From Myxococcota bacterium (GTDB lineage Bacteria > Myxococcota > UBA727 > JAHDBA01), in contig JAHDGS010000012.1 in the NCBI GenBank assembly GCA_020627505.1, forward strand, positions 1-38,609: a stretch of DNA of 38,609 bases, read 5' to 3'. Numbering within the stretch: position 1 is the first letter of the stretch; the number at the start of each line of letters is the position of its first letter. The translations under genes and the position numbers were made by a program. The notes under the pieces are model-generated. The model had not been told where the DNA came from. It made no database searches and saw only the letters and a program-made list of their open reading frames with translations. Shown here in pieces: positions 7,646-17,407 of the stretch.

Positions 7646-8587
7646 ATGACTGTTCGAATCATTACTTCATTTGCCTTTGCTGTTGTTGTTGCATGCCAAG
7701 AGATAGAAGAACCGCCTGTCGATGACAGAACAGAAGAGACATCTGAACAAGTCATTGATGAACATACTCAGTCCGAAGATACAACTCATCAAGATCTCGA
7801 AGACACTGATAATTTAATAGAAGATCAGCAATCTAGAGGTCAACAAGAAAGTGATTTGCCTGAAGTCATCTGTGGGGACACCTATCCGGGAATTCCAATG
7901 ATGACGGGTTTGATTGAAGATGAATCGAGTTATTCGCAGTCATATGAGGAAGAAGTATCAAACTATATGTGGAGCCATATACCAGACCCGCTGGATATTT
8001 CATCTGTCCAACCATTTTTCAAATCATTAATTCAGTATATGCTTCATGCGCCGAATCAACAACGATTCTCCCATGAAGCCATTTTACAGCATGGGGCAAC
8101 CGGTGAGGCTGTTTTAAATGCTTTCATCGATGGGTATCTGAATACCGATATGCTTCGTCGTGGTTTTCATTATGCATATTATTGCAGCCAACCCATTCCT
8201 GGTTCGTTGGATGAATTGAGGGCGACGTTTGGTGATTATAAAGATTGGGATAATGAGTTGATGGATTGTGGCGCACCAAAAGACTTGCCGCGTCATGTTT
8301 ATCGGAATGAAGATTTCTCGATATCGGTTGCCGAAACATTAGATCTATCTGGCAATGTTCGTGAAACAGAGATCATATTTTCGACTCTACGTGATGACGG
8401 ACAGCTCGATTTTGCCGCTTATACTGAGAATGGAGAACTGACAGATCGAAGTGGGTTTGCAACATTCGGAGGGCAAGATATTTTCTCCGCATCACCTTAT
8501 ACATGTTTGACGTGTCATATCGATCGTAACAGCAATCGCTTTGATAATATACACCCGGTTGGGACTGGGGCAGGGTGTCAGTTGTGA
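7646..8587 (+). CDS. Putative lipoprotein with acidic linker and C-terminal CxxCH haem-binding motif
   Basis: Lipobox-like AVVVACQE, Glu/Asp-rich region, SPYTCLTCHIDRNSNRF near C-terminus. Confidence 0.7.
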   Translation: MTVRIITSFAFAVVVACQEIEEPPVDDRTEETSEQVIDEHTQSEDTTHQDLEDTDNLIEDQQSRGQQESDLPEVICGDTYPGIPMMTGLIEDESSYSQSYEEEVSNYMWSHIPDPLDISSVQPFFKSLIQYMLHAPNQQRFSHEAILQHGATGEAVLNAFIDGYLNTDMLRRGFHYAYYCSQPIPGSLDELRATFGDYKDWDNELMDCGAPKDLPRHVYRNEDFSISVAETLDLSGNVRETEIIFSTLRDDGQLDFAAYTENGELTDRSGFATFGGQDIFSASPYTCLTCHIDRNSNRFDNIHPVGTGAGCQL

Positions 8588-8650
8588 TGAGGTCATAATT
8601 ATGACGATGCATGATTCATTTTTTTCCAATAATCGCGCATACTCCTTGAA

Positions 8651-9688
8651 ATGATTCCGGTTCAACACTTCTTATCTGGTCGAGCACTCAGGGCGCAAAA
8701 GACAGAGCCAATACAGCATGATTACGGCGAGCAACTGTCTTCAATAGACCATCCGCGAATTCCATTTATTGTGAGCGGTCTGTTTTTTGAGACCGATTAT
8801 GTCATCTGCTTTGCCTCAGGTGAGTTGGCGATGCTTGAAATATGTCGCACATTTCTCGGGAATGACGAAATCTGGTTCACACTCGAGTCGACTGTCGACG
8901 GAATTCAGCGAGTTGGCTTACATGAAAAAGACAAAGAGATTGCAGATGCACTCTTTTTATCTTTTCCAATTAAATCTTATTTCAATCATATGAGCGTTGA
9001 GGATGATGGTCTTTTTTATGATGTGACATATATTGACCGCCACGACGAGAAGCAGCGATACCGTTTGAAGAAGGTCAAAAAAAGACAGAAGGCATTTTTC
9101 TATAATGGTCATACGATGAATCATAGCCATGACATAGCGAATCCAGTCATCTACCTCGAAAGTTTGAATTGGTTATCAGAGCAGTCATGTCAATCTAAAC
9201 ACCTTATACTCAAGAAGATGGGGCTCCCGATTCGGTTTCTAATTTCTCAAACAGTATGTGCGTTGACTGCGGGCTCATTGCGACAAGATGAGAACACATT
9301 ATTCTTGAATGAGCATGCTGTGGATATGGCCACTTCTGAGGGAGACAATAAAATATGTGTTCGTATCGGCAAACTCATCGGTGCCGATTATATATTTTCG
9401 GATCAAGAAGGTCATTTTGAACTTAAACGCGTCAAGACATGGCAAAATGTAAGAGGTGTTGAGGTTGAATTAGGTGAGGTTCATATCGCTGTTCCGGATA
9501 TGCGGTTTCGGGTAAATGAGTGGGCGTCATCATATGGACATATATCAATTCACCAAAAGTGTTTGGGACATTTCAATTTGACCAAAGAAGGATCTCAGCA
9601 CATCATTGATGGGACTCGTCCAAGTTGGTTTAAACGAACACTTGGATCTGTTGTCGATCGCGATCGTATTGTATGGTCTGTTGTATAG
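8651..9688 (+). CDS. Uncharacterised cytoplasmic protein
   Basis: 345-aa ORF, no signal peptide; no family recognised with confidence. Confidence 0.6.
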   Translation: MIPVQHFLSGRALRAQKTEPIQHDYGEQLSSIDHPRIPFIVSGLFFETDYVICFASGELAMLEICRTFLGNDEIWFTLESTVDGIQRVGLHEKDKEIADALFLSFPIKSYFNHMSVEDDGLFYDVTYIDRHDEKQRYRLKKVKKRQKAFFYNGHTMNHSHDIANPVIYLESLNWLSEQSCQSKHLILKKMGLPIRFLISQTVCALTAGSLRQDENTLFLNEHAVDMATSEGDNKICVRIGKLIGADYIFSDQEGHFELKRVKTWQNVRGVEVELGEVHIAVPDMRFRVNEWASSYGHISIHQKCLGHFNLTKEGSQHIIDGTRPSWFKRTLGSVVDRDRIVWSVV

Positions 9689-9993
9689 GGAGTTTTATGA
9701 ATAAAACAGTATTCAAAATTATTCACTACGGCATTATTCTGCATTTTTTGTTACAAATCCTCTATGCAGGCTATGTGATCTTTGTGGTGCTTCGACCTGA
9801 GGGTGCAGGAATGGGGCCACTTGCGGCAGCAGCAGCTGATATTGACATGACACTCCTGCTCAAAAGGCGTTTATATGCGATAGAGTGTTGGGTCGCGACA
9901 GCTGGTCTTGTTATTTATCTTGCGCTTACAAGTTTTCGTCCAATGATTTTAGAGCTCTATGGTCCACATCATAACTCTCACAAAGATGCGTAG
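9673..9993 (+). CDS. Small membrane protein, unknown
   Basis: ORF with hydrophobic segments; GGAG SD at about 9689-9692 suggests the actual start may be the ATG near 9697. Confidence 0.5.
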   Translation: MVCCIGSFMNKTVFKIIHYGIILHFLLQILYAGYVIFVVLRPEGAGMGPLAAAAADIDMTLLLKRRLYAIECWVATAGLVIYLALTSFRPMILELYGPHHNSHKDA

Positions 9994-9999
9994 GTAAAC

Positions 10000-10824
10000 A
10001 TGACGAAAACAGTTTTGATCACAGGCAGTACCGACGGAATTGGAAAAGGCATTGCGCTTCGCTTAGCTAAAATGGGCCACAGTATTATTGTTCATGGGCG
10101 ACGACAAGAAAAAGTGGATCGCGTATTACAAGAACTAGAAGCCTTAACTGGTCGTTCAAATTTCACAGGATACGTTGCTGACTTCTCAGATGTCGATGCC
10201 GTTCGACGTATGCTTTCAGCGCTTAAAAGAGATGGTGTTGCGATTGATATCTTGATCAATAATGCCGGGGTCTTCAACAGTGCAGCGACATTCAATAAAA
10301 ATGGTCTCGATATGCGTATGATGGTGAACTATTTGATTCCGTTTATGATGACAAAGGCACTGCTGCCTCTTTTGAAAAAAAGTGCGGTTGCTCGCATTAT
10401 CAATTTAAGTTCAGCTGCTCAAGATCGTGTTGAAGCTGATGTCCTGAGCGGAGAACGTGGTGTGACGTCACGTCAGTCATATGGTCAAAGTAAGTGTGCG
10501 CTAACGATGTGGAGCTATGACTTGGCAGAAGCTGAACGTGACATATGTGTGATTGCCGTTAATCCAGGTTCGTTACTGAATACAAATATGGTTAAAGAAG
10601 CATTTGGTCAGCACTGGTCATCGGTTGATAAAGGCGTTGATATCATAGTCGAACTCGCGACAGAGCAGAAGCACCTTGAACATTCTGGCGAATACTTTGA
10701 TAATGATGCTGGGTATTATAACAAAGCTCACGCCGATGTATACGATGCTGAGCGTAGGCAATGGTTAGCAGCAGAGACGCGTGAGCTGCTCAAGCATCAT
10801 TTCTCGTCCAATGCCACGGATTAA
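10000..10824 (+). CDS. SDR-family oxidoreductase
   Basis: TGSTDGIGKGIA, NNAG, YGQSKCA motifs. Confidence 0.9.
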   Translation: MTKTVLITGSTDGIGKGIALRLAKMGHSIIVHGRRQEKVDRVLQELEALTGRSNFTGYVADFSDVDAVRRMLSALKRDGVAIDILINNAGVFNSAATFNKNGLDMRMMVNYLIPFMMTKALLPLLKKSAVARIINLSSAAQDRVEADVLSGERGVTSRQSYGQSKCALTMWSYDLAEAERDICVIAVNPGSLLNTNMVKEAFGQHWSSVDKGVDIIVELATEQKHLEHSGEYFDNDAGYYNKAHADVYDAERRQWLAAETRELLKHHFSSNATD

Positions 10825-11040
10825 ACTCAACAGGATAGTCGATCACGACGGGCGCTAAAAATCCTTGTTCGATGAGCGATGAAACAGGACCACCGGGAAA
10901 ATCGTTAGGGAACATGTTAAAGAGAGAAGATAGGTGGATAATGCGTCACCATCTGTTGCAACAGTTTCAGGCAGAATCATCTGGTAGATGTCGTTGAGCT
11001 CATCCATACTTAGGATAACGGTACAGCTGGGAGCTATGTT
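10790..11040 (-). pseudogene. Frameshifted, 5'-truncated gene fragment
   Basis: Minus-strand frames give ...IAPSCTVILSMDELNDIYQMILPETVATDGDALSTYLLSL then, after a frameshift, NMFPNDFPGGPVSSLIEQGFLAPVVIDYPVEFNPWHWTRNDA*; in-frame stop upstream. Confidence 0.5.
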
Positions 11041-11073
11041 TCAGATTAAGAGATGGCGTCTCATATAATTAAC

Positions 11074-12057
11074 TTAGCCAAGGCTTGGGTAAGAGGTATG
11101 CTTCAATCGACTTGCATGCACCTTTGTTTGCGCATCACCTTCATGTGAACGTTCTATTGTAAAAAAGCTGTTCACCGTTCTTTGAAAATCGCCTTCGACC
11201 AATGGCCGATCAAAAATAGAGTAGTTTTGTTGGCTTTGAGATTCCCAAAATGATTTGAGCTTAGGTAACTGATCAAGAACAGGATCTTGTAAGCAGTGCA
11301 TTGCAAATGTTTCGGCAAAAAGTTCTTCCGGCGACCCAGCATAGTAGTTTCCGATAATGCTTCTCGCGAGCGCTTGATTATTATGATAAATTTCCAGAAA
11401 TTCAACCGAATGGGATGCGTAGGCAACCTTCAGTTCTGGCTTAAAATCAAGCGCATGACCGACTTCATGAAATACACATTGTGGATGCCCATCTTCCCCT
11501 GAGGTAATTTGACTCAGTGCAATTTGATTCATCTCCTTGTTGTAAGTCACGCTTCTTCCAAAGGCGAAGCGTACATCACGCTCTACAAGCTTTTGCAAAA
11601 TCCATTGTGGCAAACGACTTAGGGCACGTCGGATCCGTGTATTTTTGTGAGCATTTTGTTGCTGCACAATATCTTCAGCAAACATTTGCGCAATTTGAGG
11701 ATGGTATTCCGCCATATTGAGTTGTTCAATATGTTTGTTTGAAGCAGAAAGAAGTGTATCGACAAGTTGAGAAACAGCAGCAGGAACTGGTGCATTGTTG
11801 AGGTATTTCTCAAGTTTCTGAATGGCTTGTCGTTTATCAACAGAGGCTTGTCCTGCTTGATTAAGGACTTCGAGTCGTTGACTAATATACCCGCTTTGAA
11901 AATCAGCGTTTAATTGATTGTTATTTTCAAGAATTAGTCGATCAAGCTCACCATCTGTTATGATTCCATTTCCATCACTATCTGCAATTTGTCCAATTTC
12001 TTGAAGCTGATCAGGAAGATTTTTAGTGAAATATTGTTCAGGGATAATGACGTTCAT
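11074..12057 (-). CDS. EF-hand-containing HExxH zinc metallopeptidase (anthrax-lethal-factor-like, ATLF-type, by motif)
   Basis: HEVGHALDF, SPEELFAETFAMH, EF-hand DSDGNGIITDGEL; ATG at 12057 preferred over the TTG at 12099. Confidence 0.7.
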   Translation of the reverse strand: MNVIIPEQYFTKNLPDQLQEIGQIADSDGNGIITDGELDRLILENNNQLNADFQSGYISQRLEVLNQAGQASVDKRQAIQKLEKYLNNAPVPAAVSQLVDTLLSASNKHIEQLNMAEYHPQIAQMFAEDIVQQQNAHKNTRIRRALSRLPQWILQKLVERDVRFAFGRSVTYNKEMNQIALSQITSGEDGHPQCVFHEVGHALDFKPELKVAYASHSVEFLEIYHNNQALARSIIGNYYAGSPEELFAETFAMHCLQDPVLDQLPKLKSFWESQSQQNYSIFDRPLVEGDFQRTVNSFFTIERSHEGDAQTKVHASRLKHTSYPSLG

Positions 12058-12092
12058 AGTTTTTATATGCTGGACAGTGAATTTTGGGGTAG

Positions 12093-12114
12093 ATATCAAC
12101 CGAATGGTTGATAT
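12093..12114. promoter_or_regulatory. 22-bp inverted repeat, candidate operator
   Basis: ATATCAACC-GAAT-GGTTGATAT perfect 9-bp arms in the divergent intergenic region. Confidence 0.6.
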
Positions 12115-12174
12115 AAATATTGGAGAGCGAATCGGTCGCTTAAAAGTTTTTTAATTTTAGTGGGTTAACGCTTT

Positions 12175-14394
12175 ATGGCCAAACGATTGATCTTGATAGC
12201 TATCGTCGCCGCCCTGTTCGGATCGATCTGTTTTCTGCGATTAGCAGATCTTGAACCGGGCTATCAAGTACATCAGTTAGATGGTCGTCAATTGAAGATT
12301 GAGACACCCCTTTATCTCGCAAATAGCCCTTTTCAAATTAAACAAAGAGGGGAAGGTTTTGAGATTGATTTTGTCGATTCAATCGGCGAGACACTGCATA
12401 TTCCTTTTCGGCGACACTTGATTTCATGTGGGCGTAAGCCGTCGAACGTCACAGAATATCGTGGTTCTTATGATTTCGAATCTGTCGAACCGACTGAGTG
12501 GAATGTCATTCGGCTCACACAAATCGAGTCACTGGCGAACCAGGTGCGCCTTAAAGGTGTCTTAGAGACCCATGATCACCTTGTTGATATTCTGCCGGCA
12601 CCCTTTGAAGTAAAGATATGGCATGAGGCTAAAAACATCATCCACTTTGAGGCACAGTGTCTAAGTGAAGCGCATTCTTCTATTTCGATTCATCTGAAAA
12701 ATAATCCTGAAGAGCGCGTAACAGGATTTGGAACGCAGTTTGATCTTGAAAACCGAAACGGTACACTTGTTCCTATTCTTGTGAGCGAACAGGGTATTGG
12801 GCGCGGTGCCGAACCAATAACCACAATGATGAATCTATTGGCTCGTTCGGGTGGAAGCAGCACAACAACATATGCCCCTCAACCTTTTGCCATAAATATG
12901 GATGGCTGGTCGATTGAGCTTGAGAATCGAGAACTATCGTATTTTGATATGCGCTTGCCAGATGTCATGACTGTACAAGTCCATGCGAATACAGTGAAAG
13001 GCGAATTTCGTTTTAACGATAAAGCAAAATTAGTTGCATCACGAAATCAAGACCATGGCCTGGCGCCACGTCCGCCCGACTGGACCCAAAAAGGAGTTAT
13101 CGTTGGTTTGCAAGGTGGAACAGCGGCGGTGCTTAAAAAATACAAAGCGCTAAAAGCTGCGAATGTCGCAATTGCAGGTGTTTGGATTCAGGATTGGGTT
13201 GGTCAGCGACACAGTCTTGCAGGTAAACAATTATGGTGGAATTGGTCTCGTGATCTTAAACACTACGATCGTTGGGAGACGTTCACACAGATTTTGAAGA
13301 AAGATGGTGTACGTCTACTCGGTTATATAAACCCCTTTTTAGTTAAGCGCGATGCGTCACACATGACACGTCATTTATACGACGAGGCGATTGAGCGAAG
13401 CTGTTTATTTAAACATGGGGATGGCTCAACAATTCGAATCGAAAATACAAGTTTCTCTGCGGGGATGGTTAATATCTTTGATAAGGCCTGTCATCGATGG
13501 CTGAAAGATATAATCAAAATGGAATTGATTGACGCAGGCTTTGCAGGCTGGATGGCAGACTATTCTGAAGCAATGCCTTTTGAAGCGACGACCGGGCATG
13601 GAACAGGGTGGGAATTGCATAATGCGTATCCTGTTGAATGGGCGCGTTTGAATCGGGAAGTCATTCAAGAACTTGGTCAAGAAGATGAGCTCTTTTTCTT
13701 TGTGCGCGCTGGTTTTACCGGAGCGCAGCAATACGCCTCAAGTTTCTGGCTGGGAGATCAAATGGTCGACTGGGCGAAAGAAGATGGACTTGCATCTGTT
13801 ATACCTGCTTTGATCACGAGTGGGCAGTCTGGCATGGTGTATAATCACGCCGATATTGGCGGATATACAACAATCGAACTGCCGTTTATCAAGGTCATAC
13901 GTTCAGAAGAATTATTATTACGTGCGATAGAATTATCAGCATTTACGATGTTTATGCGCTCGCACGAAGGCAACCTACCAGAGCACAATACTCAACTTTA
14001 CAGCACAGTCAAAACACGAGAGCACATCGCGTTCTTCAGTCGTCTTTTTCGGTCATTGGCACCTTATCGGCAGCATCTCATGGATTTGTATGAAGAAACA
14101 GGGCAACCCATGATCTTGCCAGTCATAGACGCTGATAACCAGCTCATAACATCCGGTTTTATGCTTGGTGCTGGTATTGCCGTATTTCCGGTCATGCATC
14201 GTGGTGATGAAGCGATTGAAGCCTATTTACCATCTGGTCGGTGGCGACATTTATTCTCTGAAAGAGAATTTGAAGGTCAGCAGCATGTCAACGTGAGTGC
14301 GCCGATTGGTCAACCAGCTGTTTTTCTATCGACTGATTCCGAATATAACTGGGCTGCTATATTCGACCTTGTTAGGACGACGCTTCATCAATGA
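12175..14394 (+). CDS. GH31 family alpha-glycosidase, sulfoquinovosidase (YihQ)-like, exported or membrane-anchored
   Basis: VWIQDWVGQRHSLAGKQLWWNW, GWMADYSEAMPF, FFVRAGFTGAQQYASSFWLGDQMVDWAKEDGLASVIPA, HADIGGYTT, FMRSHEGNLPEHN; N-terminal hydrophobic helix. Confidence 0.85.
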   Translation: MAKRLILIAIVAALFGSICFLRLADLEPGYQVHQLDGRQLKIETPLYLANSPFQIKQRGEGFEIDFVDSIGETLHIPFRRHLISCGRKPSNVTEYRGSYDFESVEPTEWNVIRLTQIESLANQVRLKGVLETHDHLVDILPAPFEVKIWHEAKNIIHFEAQCLSEAHSSISIHLKNNPEERVTGFGTQFDLENRNGTLVPILVSEQGIGRGAEPITTMMNLLARSGGSSTTTYAPQPFAINMDGWSIELENRELSYFDMRLPDVMTVQVHANTVKGEFRFNDKAKLVASRNQDHGLAPRPPDWTQKGVIVGLQGGTAAVLKKYKALKAANVAIAGVWIQDWVGQRHSLAGKQLWWNWSRDLKHYDRWETFTQILKKDGVRLLGYINPFLVKRDASHMTRHLYDEAIERSCLFKHGDGSTIRIENTSFSAGMVNIFDKACHRWLKDIIKMELIDAGFAGWMADYSEAMPFEATTGHGTGWELHNAYPVEWARLNREVIQELGQEDELFFFVRAGFTGAQQYASSFWLGDQMVDWAKEDGLASVIPALITSGQSGMVYNHADIGGYTTIELPFIKVIRSEELLLRAIELSAFTMFMRSHEGNLPEHNTQLYSTVKTREHIAFFSRLFRSLAPYRQHLMDLYEETGQPMILPVIDADNQLITSGFMLGAGIAVFPVMHRGDEAIEAYLPSGRWRHLFSEREFEGQQHVNVSAPIGQPAVFLSTDSEYNWAAIFDLVRTTLHQ

Positions 14395-15316
14395 AATAGC
14401 GATAAGTGAACGCCAGATTAAAGAATAAGCTATCCGCTGTATCGACATTGAACTGCACGCGGTCATCACCAAACTTAAATGCACTAATTCCAAAATTGAT
14501 TTGGTCTTGGTTTGCATAGCGACGATAATAACGTGCAACAGAATGTCCCAATGACGCGACAACCCGCAAGCCGTTGTCCATTTGAAGCGCAGCGTAAAGA
14601 GACACATCATTTGATGATTGATGGATATAGCTATTACCAAGAAAAGGTGTGTTGGTTGGGGCACCATATGTTCGTACCGTCGCGACAAAATTGAGGCCTA
14701 TAGATAAGCCATCGGTTAATGTGTATCCAACATCCGCACGTACAGGCAAAGTTAAGTCGACGGTGTAGGGCCCTTTCTTGAGGTATAATCCAAGGAGCGG
14801 GACGAAAAAAGGACCGAACCGTTCACCATTATAATATAACCCATATTTATATAGGAGGTTTTGATGCTTCTTTTGCTTGAATAAAACAAGTCCACCTAAC
14901 TGAAAAGCGTCGTCGGCGAAAACATCTTCAGAGGTGGCCGCAACTTTCGGGAGTGCGAGAAATGTCCCACTCAGTGCGTCGGATAAGCGAATATTCAAAC
15001 CCAATTTCAACAAATGACTCATCAGGGTGGTCTTGTCGGCGAATGGATTCAGCTTGAGCTGGTAAGCAGCACCGCTATAACCGGTCACCAACGCGACCTT
15101 TTCGTTGAGCTCAATTGGCAGCGTCAATTGTAAGTTGAGTGCGTTGATTTGAGTTGAGTCATCTAGCCCAGTGTCAAAATCAGTCTCTGGGGTTGTTTGC
15201 GCAGAGATGGTGATGATGTCGACATAACCCTGAGCTTGGCTTGATGTCGATAATAAAGAGTAGAGCGCTGTTATGAATAGAAGTGCCCGTTGAACATGTT
15301 TCGAAATTTGATGCAT
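14372..15316 (-). CDS. Outer-membrane beta-barrel-like protein
   Basis: Signal peptide ...LLSTSSQAQ and alternating amphipathic strands; ends with 23-nt convergent overlap with the GH31 gene. Confidence 0.65.
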   Translation of the reverse strand: MHQISKHVQRALLFITALYSLLSTSSQAQGYVDIITISAQTTPETDFDTGLDDSTQINALNLQLTLPIELNEKVALVTGYSGAAYQLKLNPFADKTTLMSHLLKLGLNIRLSDALSGTFLALPKVAATSEDVFADDAFQLGGLVLFKQKKHQNLLYKYGLYYNGERFGPFFVPLLGLYLKKGPYTVDLTLPVRADVGYTLTDGLSIGLNFVATVRTYGAPTNTPFLGNSYIHQSSNDVSLYAALQMDNGLRVVASLGHSVARYYRRYANQDQINFGISAFKFGDDRVQFNVDTADSLFFNLAFTYRYFIDEASS

Positions 15317-15391
15317 ATATCCTCAAGAGTTCTATGCAGAAGTCTTTATTTTGGTGAAGATGGGTTGATCAATGGTGTCGACCTAATGTGA

Positions 15392-16387
15392 TTATCGAAC
15401 GGAGATCGGTCGCGTCAGCGAAACAGCACGATGGTCTGAAGCATAGAGTTTCTGTCCGTTAACATCGATCAAATTAGGGTGATGCTCAACGACCAATTCC
15501 AGTTCGCCTTGCGTCCGCTGGTTTATAAAAATGTAGTCGAGTTGTTTTTCTGGAACAGAATTCGGGCATCGAACAGTTTGTCCATGACAGTTGACCGTAC
15601 CATTCATTGGATAAGAGATGGGGGAGAGACCAAGTGTTTTAACCATAAAGGCATATTCTTCAGGTCGACTCTTGGCATCAACATTAAAATCTCCAGCGAT
15701 GATTAATTGTTCATCTTTAGGAATGTGATGCGCTATCCATGCTTTGAGTTGGGTTAATTGCGATCTTCTTGAAGCGATTGCAGTTGCATCAGCGCCTGCA
15801 TTCAAGTGTGTGGTGATGATGTGGAGTTTGGGGCCGGAACGTGGTTGTATAGCTGCGTAGAGCAGCCCTTTCGTTGAAAGACAGTCTGCACCGGAGCAGG
15901 CATGATATATCATCTCTTTCGTGTCGATAATTGGATATGCACTAAGGATCATAAGCCCACTGCTGATAAGCGCTTTCGGTAAAGAGGGGCGTCGTGATGT
16001 GACAATATGTTTCAGTTGTGGGACGGATTCAACCAGTTGCTCGAGCGCGCGCATGTCCCAGGCTTCTTGCAGAAGCATCAGATGGAAATTGTTGTGCTGT
16101 GCCCATGCTCCAATTGCTGCTGCCCGTTCACGATTATGTTGCCCAATATTTAAAATAGCAGGTCTTAAAAAAACATTGTAGCTCGCCACATTCAACGGGG
16201 AGATAAGCGGTTTTTGATTCTCTCGCAGATGAGAAGTACGTTGGTGGATCGGTTCTGCCCCTCGGTGATGTACAACAATTGCTATGACGAGAAGTAGCAA
16301 TAAAATGAGTAGGCAGAGGACTATCCGGAGTACACGCATAAGGTGCACTATCAAATGAACAAAAAATTGGGTAGGTCTGAACGGCAT
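15392..16387 (-). CDS. Endonuclease/exonuclease/phosphatase family protein, bacterial sphingomyelinase-like
   Basis: NVASYNVFLRP, LLQEAWD, SGLMILSAYPI, LSTKGLLYAAI, HLNAG, AGDFNVD, SDHRAV; start may be the ATG at 16339. Confidence 0.78.
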   Translation of the reverse strand: MPFRPTQFFVHLIVHLMRVLRIVLCLLILLLLLVIAIVVHHRGAEPIHQRTSHLRENQKPLISPLNVASYNVFLRPAILNIGQHNRERAAAIGAWAQHNNFHLMLLQEAWDMRALEQLVESVPQLKHIVTSRRPSLPKALISSGLMILSAYPIIDTKEMIYHACSGADCLSTKGLLYAAIQPRSGPKLHIITTHLNAGADATAIASRRSQLTQLKAWIAHHIPKDEQLIIAGDFNVDAKSRPEEYAFMVKTLGLSPISYPMNGTVNCHGQTVRCPNSVPEKQLDYIFINQRTQGELELVVEHHPNLIDVNGQKLYASDHRAVSLTRPISVR

Positions 16388-16388
16388 T

Positions 16389-16404
16389 TTGCTATACTTT
16401 CTTT
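16389..16404. promoter_or_regulatory. Extended -10 promoter element (TGCTATACT), candidate bidirectional promoter
   Basis: TGCTATACT ends at 16398, 6 nt before the desaturase ATG; reverse strand reads TATAGC. Confidence 0.45.
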
Positions 16405-17370
16405 ATGCGCAAGATCCATGATGTACTGACAAGTGAAGAGATTAAAGATTTATGTCGGAAGAGTGATTTTAAGGGATGGCAAGCGGTCGGTACGACTTGG
16501 GCGATCATCATCTTTAGTTTACTATTGGCTGGTTTTTATCCGAGTTGGCTGACAATCGTTGTGGCTATGGTCATGTTGGGAGGGCGGCATCTCGCATTGG
16601 CGATTTTGATGCATGAGTGTGCGCATAGGTCACTGTTCGAGCGCAAAGACTTAAACCAGATCGTAGGGCATTGGCTCATTGCAGTGCCTGCGCTGCAACG
16701 TTTGAGCGAATATCGCGATCATCATATGGCACATCATAACCACGTATGGACTGACGCAGACCCTGACAAGTCATTGGTTGAACATCTGCCCATGACGGCG
16801 TCTTCCTTTTCAAGAAAGGTTTTAAGAGACCTTGTTGGTATCACAGGTTTAAAGCGTCTTTATGGTGTTTGTATGATGGACATGAACATGATTCAATATA
16901 CCGTCAGTGCTGATGTCATTCCGCTTAAAAATAATGACACTTGGGCTGATCGATGCGCGCTGCTTGTGGCGGCGTGGTTGCCACGATTGATTGTTCATCT
17001 CGTGCTTCTATGTTTCTTAATGATACTTGATATCGGTTGGACCTATAGTTTATGGGTCTTATCATACATGACCACATTTAGTTTATTTATTCGCATTCGT
17101 TCTCTAGCTGAACATGGGAATATTCGAGATATCAAAAATCCGTGGTTGAACACCCGCACAACACGTGCAAGCTGGCTGGCGCGTACAACTGTCGCTCCAC
17201 ATTATGTCAATTATCATCTTGAGCATCATCTGCTGATGACGGTTCCCTGTTACCACCTACCGAAGATGCATCGACTGATTCGTTCTCGAGTCCCATTGTC
17301 AGAAATCGCATATGCGCCGAACTATCGTTCAGTACTTCGAGGCATTCGGTTGGCGCCGGAGAATAAATAG
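16405..17370 (+). CDS. Fatty-acid desaturase
   Basis: Histidine boxes HECAHRSLF, HHMAHHNH, HLEHHLL. Confidence 0.9.
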   Translation: MRKIHDVLTSEEIKDLCRKSDFKGWQAVGTTWAIIIFSLLLAGFYPSWLTIVVAMVMLGGRHLALAILMHECAHRSLFERKDLNQIVGHWLIAVPALQRLSEYRDHHMAHHNHVWTDADPDKSLVEHLPMTASSFSRKVLRDLVGITGLKRLYGVCMMDMNMIQYTVSADVIPLKNNDTWADRCALLVAAWLPRLIVHLVLLCFLMILDIGWTYSLWVLSYMTTFSLFIRIRSLAEHGNIRDIKNPWLNTRTTRASWLARTTVAPHYVNYHLEHHLLMTVPCYHLPKMHRLIRSRVPLSEIAYAPNYRSVLRGIRLAPENK

Positions 17371-17407
17371 AAATAGTAGTGTGAAGCATCATCGAAATAC
17401 GTTATAA

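Noticed and set aside
8651-9688. SpoA/FliN-like C-terminal domain in the hypothetical protein (VEVELGEVHIAVPDM...)
   Set aside because: Similarity is limited to a few residues and there is no flagellar or T3SS context
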